A DNA stretch of 7,239 nt from the NCBI GenBank assembly GCA_030632525.1, contig DAOVUP010000072.1, positions 1 to 7,239 on the forward strand, read 5' to 3'. Positions within the stretch are counted from its first letter, which is position 1, and every line of letters starts with the position of its first letter. The notes below the pieces were generated by a model. That model saw only the letters and a list, made by a program, of their open reading frames with translations. It was not told the DNA's origin and made no database searches. Below, one piece after another: positions 5,993-7,239 of the stretch. The DNA is from Desulfobacteraceae bacterium (lineage in GTDB: Bacteria; Desulfobacterota; DSM-4660; Desulfatiglandales; Desulfatiglandaceae). A program made the position numbers and the translations under genes.

Positions 5993-7239
5993 ATGGAGGA
6001 TGAGACTATTAATACAACAGAAGTCAACAAAGAAACCAAAGGTCTTCACGAACGCGCCCTGGACGGCGTAAAAGTCCTGGAATACTGCTCCCTGGTGAGC
6101 GGTCCCTACTGTACAAAAACAATGGCCGATCTGGGGGCCGACGTGATTAAAATCGAGCCGCCGGTGGATGGGGACCCGGCCAGACGAATGCCCCCATTTC
6201 CTGAGGATAAACCCCATCCGGAAAAAAGCGGTCTCTTTTTCTATCTCAACACTAACAAACAGGGAATCACCCTCGATCCTGAAAAGCCGGAGGGAAAACA
6301 GATTTTTCTGGAGTTAGCCAAAGAAGCGGACATTCTCGTGGAAGATCTTCCGCCCGGGGATATGGAACGGATTGGGCTCGGGTACGACGACCTGAATGCC
6401 ATCAACAAAGGTCTCATCGTCATGTCCATTACACCCTTCGGGCGTACCGGATCTTACCAGGATTACAAGGGCCGCGCCCTGAACATGTCACACGTCAGTG
6501 GACAGGCCTACCTGCTCCCCCTCCTCTCCCCACACGCAGACAGACCGCCTGTCAAGGCGGGCGGCAACACCAGCGACTACGACCCCGGCCTGGTGGCTGT
6601 GGTGGCTGTATTAGCCGCACTTTACTGGCAGGGTATATCCGGTCTGGGTCAGCACATTGATATGAGCAAGCAGGAGGCCCTGATCTCCATGCAACGGGTG
6701 GAGAGCGTCACCTATGCCAACGACGAGGTCGTCATGACCCGTACGGGAAACAAGACCCGCATGCCTGGAGGGGTCCTCCCGTGCAGGGACGGGCACATCG
6801 TGGTCATAACACCGGAGGAGCACCAGTGGAATGCGCTTATGAAGCTTATTGGGAATCCGGCGTGGTCCAAAAAGCCCTGGTGCAGGGACCGGGAGGCCCG
6901 GGCCCAGCATGCCGATGCCATCAACAAATTATTGATTGAATGGACCACACAGCACACCAAAGAGGAGATATTCCGCAAAGGTCAGGCCCTGAGCTGCCCT
7001 GTCTCGCCTACCAGATCTGCCGAGGACCTCATGAACGCGGAACAGTTGAACGTGAGGGGTTTTTTTGCGGAAGTAACCCATCCGTTTTTGGGTCCTTTAA
7101 AGATGCCCACCTCCGCATCCCGATTTGCCGAAAGCCCCTGGCTGTTTGAACGTCCGGCCCCGCTTCTCGGCGAATCCAATGAAGAGATCTACGTTGAACG
7201 GCTGGGGTATAAAGAAGAAGAACTTGAAATACTCAAGAC
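5993..7239 (+). CDS. CaiB/BaiF (family III) CoA-transferase, C-terminus cut by window end
   Basis: An open frame of 415 codons plus 2 nt, without a stop before the right edge. It is a cytoplasmic family III CoA-transferase, which moves CoA between organic acids through an aspartyl-CoA thioester. It shows ALDGVKVLEYCSLVSGPYC (22-40), MADLGADVIKIEPP (44-57), NTNKQGITLD (86-95), VEDLPPGDMERIGLGYDDL (116-134) and SITPFGRTGSY (145-155). D195 in TSDYDPG aligns with the catalytic Asp (Asp169 in formyl-CoA transferase and CaiB). SGLGQHIDMSKQEAL and PAPLLGESNEE near residue 390 are typical family blocks, and only a few residues should be missing. The ribosome binding site AAGGTG (5979-5984) lies 8 nt before the ATG. 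The 18-bp gap from the synthetase-like gene implies one transcript. The acid and the CoA donor cannot be told from sequence. Confidence 0.92.
   Translation, partial: MEDETINTTEVNKETKGLHERALDGVKVLEYCSLVSGPYCTKTMADLGADVIKIEPPVDGDPARRMPPFPEDKPHPEKSGLFFYLNTNKQGITLDPEKPEGKQIFLELAKEADILVEDLPPGDMERIGLGYDDLNAINKGLIVMSITPFGRTGSYQDYKGRALNMSHVSGQAYLLPLLSPHADRPPVKAGGNTSDYDPGLVAVVAVLAALYWQGISGLGQHIDMSKQEALISMQRVESVTYANDEVVMTRTGNKTRMPGGVLPCRDGHIVVITPEEHQWNALMKLIGNPAWSKKPWCRDREARAQHADAINKLLIEWTTQHTKEEIFRKGQALSCPVSPTRSAEDLMNAEQLNVRGFFAEVTHPFLGPLKMPTSASRFAESPWLFERPAPLLGESNEEIYVERLGYKEEELEILK

Overview
The window reads as a piece of chromosome from an anaerobic, acyl-CoA-metabolising bacterium. My best guess is Desulfobacterota (sulfate-reducer-like). 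This is inferred from the gene mix: a DtxR-type metal regulator with a Cys-rich tail, a ferredoxin-nitroreductase fusion, an NDP-forming acyl-CoA synthetase alpha-type protein and a class III CoA-transferase. No rRNA, tRNA, CRISPR array or insertion sequence was seen, so the taxonomic call is only moderate.

Layout. Bases 1-253 are AT-rich and contain a weak hairpin/T-run and a 14-bp dyad (TTAGGTATACCAAA) that could be a DtxR-family operator. At 254-766 (+) lies a 170-aa DtxR/MntR-family regulator. It converges, across a 154-bp gap with no convincing terminator, on a two-gene minus-strand operon: a MoxR-family AAA+ ATPase (3222-2278) followed 13 bp later by a CoxE-type VWA-domain protein (2264-921). 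These two families commonly work as a pair, the ATPase remodelling or inserting metal into a client and the VWA protein binding that client.

Bases 3223-3622 are a 400-bp divergent intergenic region. It contains inverted, degenerate octamer arrays (GTTGAGTG-like), two GC-rich dyads and a plausible sigma70 promoter (TTGACA, 17 bp, TAAGTT) for the plus-strand group.

The plus-strand group is a ferredoxin-nitroreductase fusion (3623-4444), an NDP-forming acyl-CoA synthetase alpha-like protein starting at GTG (4532-5974), and a CaiB/BaiF (family III) CoA-transferase from 5993 that runs off the right edge. The last two are 18 bp apart and almost certainly co-transcribed. Together they suggest activation, or CoA transfer, of an organic acid coupled to a flavin/Fe-S redox step. 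The substrate cannot be read from the sequence. The ATP-grasp beta subunit that an NDP-forming synthetase needs is not in the window.

Nothing here is a clear new system. The most interesting points are the extra cysteine cluster on the DtxR protein, the Asp-for-Cys ferredoxin ligand, the beta-less synthetase paired with a CoA-transferase, and the dyad-rich intergenic segment at about 3265-3510.
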